Shown: piece by piece, positions 62,858 through 64,000 of the stretch
Position numbering within the stretch: the stretch's first letter is position 1
Layout of the letters: each line of letters starts with the position of its first letter
From: Variovorax sp. 679
Lineage (GTDB): Bacteria > Pseudomonadota > Gammaproteobacteria > Burkholderiales > Burkholderiaceae_C
Length of the DNA: 64,000 bases
NCBI RefSeq assembly: GCF_003952185.1
Contig: NZ_RXFS01000011.1
Location: 124,001-188,000 of the forward strand
Reading direction: 5' to 3'
Notes under the pieces: generated by a model
Databases searched by the model: none
Seen by the model: only the letters and a program-made list of their open reading frames with translations
Told to the model about the DNA's origin: nothing
Made by a program: the position numbers and the translations under genes

Positions 62858-63450
62858 GGACAGCCGTCGGGGGAATCGGTCAGCTTGCGGGCCGGATCGC
62901 ACATGCGGACCTGCCCTCCCAATGCGACCAGCACGCGCAGCGGGCGGTCGGCGCCGGGGGACAGGGAGACGTCGTAGGTCTGCAGGGGCGAGGGAGTGCC
63001 GCAACTGGCACCGCTCACGTCGGTGTCGGTGTTCGTCACCACCCGCCCCATGGCGTTGAAGCAGACGGCCGCGGGGCCGCTGATCTGCACGCCGGATGCG
63101 ACGTCGGAGAGCACGCCGGCCTGCACGAACGCGCTGTTCGCGTCCAGGCTCGACTTGGAGACGTTGATCGACCAGCCGCTGCCGTTGGCAACGGCCGTCA
63201 GGCTGGTCTGCGGCGCCGGGCTGTTGGTCAGCGAGAACACCATGGGCCGGCTGCGGCGCAGCGCCTCGGCCTGCGCGAAGCGCAGCCCGTTCTGCAGCGA
63301 GTCGCTCACGGTACGGACCTTGTTGTTGTTGATCCAGGTGGTGAACGAAGGCATGGCCAGCATCGCCAGGACGCTCAGCAGCACGATCGTCACCATCAGC
63401 TCGATGAGGGTGAAGCCCGTTGCAAGGCGCATGCGGCGGCGATCTTTCAT
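62854..63450 (-). CDS. fimT: Minor pilin FimT/GspH family
   Basis: 198 aa. Prepilin motif TG/FTLIELMVTIVLLSVLAML; GspH-type continuation PSFTTWINNNKVRTVSDSLQ and LRFAQAEALRRSRPM. The start at 63450 overlaps the pilE-like stop by 4 bp; a Met 3 codons earlier is possible. FimT-type minor pilins can bind DNA in some species; that is not shown here. Confidence 0.9.
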   Translation of the reverse strand: MKDRRRMRLATGFTLIELMVTIVLLSVLAMLAMPSFTTWINNNKVRTVSDSLQNGLRFAQAEALRRSRPMVFSLTNSPAPQTSLTAVANGSGWSINVSKSSLDANSAFVQAGVLSDVASGVQISGPAAVCFNAMGRVVTNTDTDVSGASCGTPSPLQTYDVSLSPGADRPLRVLVALGGQVRMCDPARKLTDSPDGCP

Positions 63451-63941
63451 GTCGGGCATGCCTGTCCGCGCCGGGTCACCCAGGCCTTGTCGCAGCCGGT
63501 CCAGCCCGACACGCTGCTGATCGTGGTGGACTGCACGCCGAGCTGGTCCACGTAGAAGGTGAAGCCGTTGGTCGGGCCGGAGCCGACGGCCTGCAGCTTG
63601 TAGGTCGTCGCGGTTGCAGCGGGACTCGTGGTGCACGACAGCGTGAAGTAGCCGACGACGTTGGTCTTGTTGCATGGAGCGACGAAGCTGCCGGTCTTGA
63701 GATAGCTCCGGTTGTCCTGGTAGAAGCGCTCCATGTCCGCGCGCAGGGCCGCCAGGCCGTTGGTGCCGTCGACGAGCTGGCCGCGCAGCACGTAGTCGCG
63801 GTAGCTGGGCAGCGCGACCGCTGCGAGGATGGCCACGATGGCCACCGTGACCATGACCTCGATCAGCGTGAAGCCGGTGGGGCGGCGCACGCGCCGCTCG
63901 CCGCCTGGTTGCTTCGCCGTGCTCATGGAGCGTATCTGCAT
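63447..63941 (-). CDS. pilE: Type IV minor pilin PilE-like
   Basis: 164 aa from ATG 63941, which has GGAAAGGAAACGG just upstream; a later Met at 63926 lacks such a site. Prepilin cleavage at TG/FTLIEVMVTVAIVAILAAVALP with Glu5; then YRDYVLRGQLVDGTNGLAALRADMERFYQDNRSY (given by its ends YRDYV and DNRSY), a block typical of minor pilin PilE. Paired C-terminal cysteines (GCDKAW, GQACPT). First gene of the minor pilin operon visible here; upstream bases to 64000 show no gene start. Confidence 0.88.
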   Translation of the reverse strand: MQIRSMSTAKQPGGERRVRRPTGFTLIEVMVTVAIVAILAAVALPSYRDYVLRGQLVDGTNGLAALRADMERFYQDNRSYLKTGSFVAPCNKTNVVGYFTLSCTTSPAATATTYKLQAVGSGPTNGFTFYVDQLGVQSTTISSVSGWTGCDKAWVTRRGQACPT

Positions 63942-64000
63942 CCGTTTCCTTTCCCTGTGACCAAGAAAATCCATTCATTCCCGAAGGCGGGAAACTCGAT

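Overview
The window looks like a chromosomal segment from a high-GC betaproteobacterium of the family Comamonadaceae, most likely Variovorax or a close relative. This rests on base composition, four Bug-type (tripartite tricarboxylate) binding proteins without TctA/TctB, the content of the type IV pilin operon, and an intergenic repeat family. The assignment is inference; no rRNA or other phylogenetic marker was compared. No tRNA, rRNA, CRISPR array, prophage or complete insertion sequence was seen.

Layout. 0-2.9 kb: the end of an ABC-2 multidrug exporter operon (two permeases and a NodT-type outer membrane lipoprotein). 3.0-6.9 kb: two tandem paralogous secreted HExxH proteins with Ig-like tails, each behind a GC-rich leader. 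6.9-9.7 kb: a ROK-type kinase whose halves are in swapped order, and an OpuC-like binding protein fused to its permease. 9.7-27.8 kb: a large hexuronate/aldarate catabolic cluster built around a GntR/FCD regulator and a divergent control region. Uronate dehydrogenase makes an aldarolactone, an SMP-30 lactonase opens it, GudD or GarD dehydrates glucarate or galactarate, KdgD dehydrates and decarboxylates the product, and an aldehyde dehydrogenase yields 2-oxoglutarate. A DctPQM TRAP transporter and four Bug receptors would handle uptake. Five copies of a hairpin-rich repeat in the window each sit just after a stop codon, in the orientation of the preceding gene; four of them are in this cluster.

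27.9-34 kb: housekeeping genes (psd, a HxlR-type regulator, an FKBP isomerase) and grpE-dnaK-dnaJ behind a near-perfect sigma-32 promoter. 34.2-39.4 kb: the prkA-yeaH-spoVR stress operon, preceded by a sigma-54 -24/-12 match and a long AT-rich leader. 39.5-46.3 kb: aroQ, a LysR regulator and a probable oxidative demethylation locus. In that locus a stand-alone Rieske protein, a Rieske-less non-heme iron oxygenase and a GST-like protein are followed by glutathione-dependent formaldehyde dehydrogenase, an alpha/beta hydrolase and S-formylglutathione hydrolase. The layout recalls the NdmC/NdmD/NdmE caffeine N7-demethylase, but with the extra Rieske domain as its own gene.

46.3-52.6 kb: small enzymes (GNAT, VOC, YciI, TfoX-like, DEDDy exonuclease), a hydrolase with an AraC-type regulator, and gnd. 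52.5-53.8 kb: a decayed patch with a 5'-truncated SDR and a frameshifted AraC gene. 53.8-64 kb, all on the minus strand: a minor pilin operon (pilE-like, fimT, pilV, pilW, pilX, pilY1). It runs directly into a hypothetical protein, a small GTPase and two Roadblock/LC7 proteins, resembling an actinobacterial conservon or MglA/MglB switch.

The three strongest leads are the split Rieske/GST demethylase locus, the permuted ROK kinase, and the GTPase-Roadblock module attached to the pilus operon.
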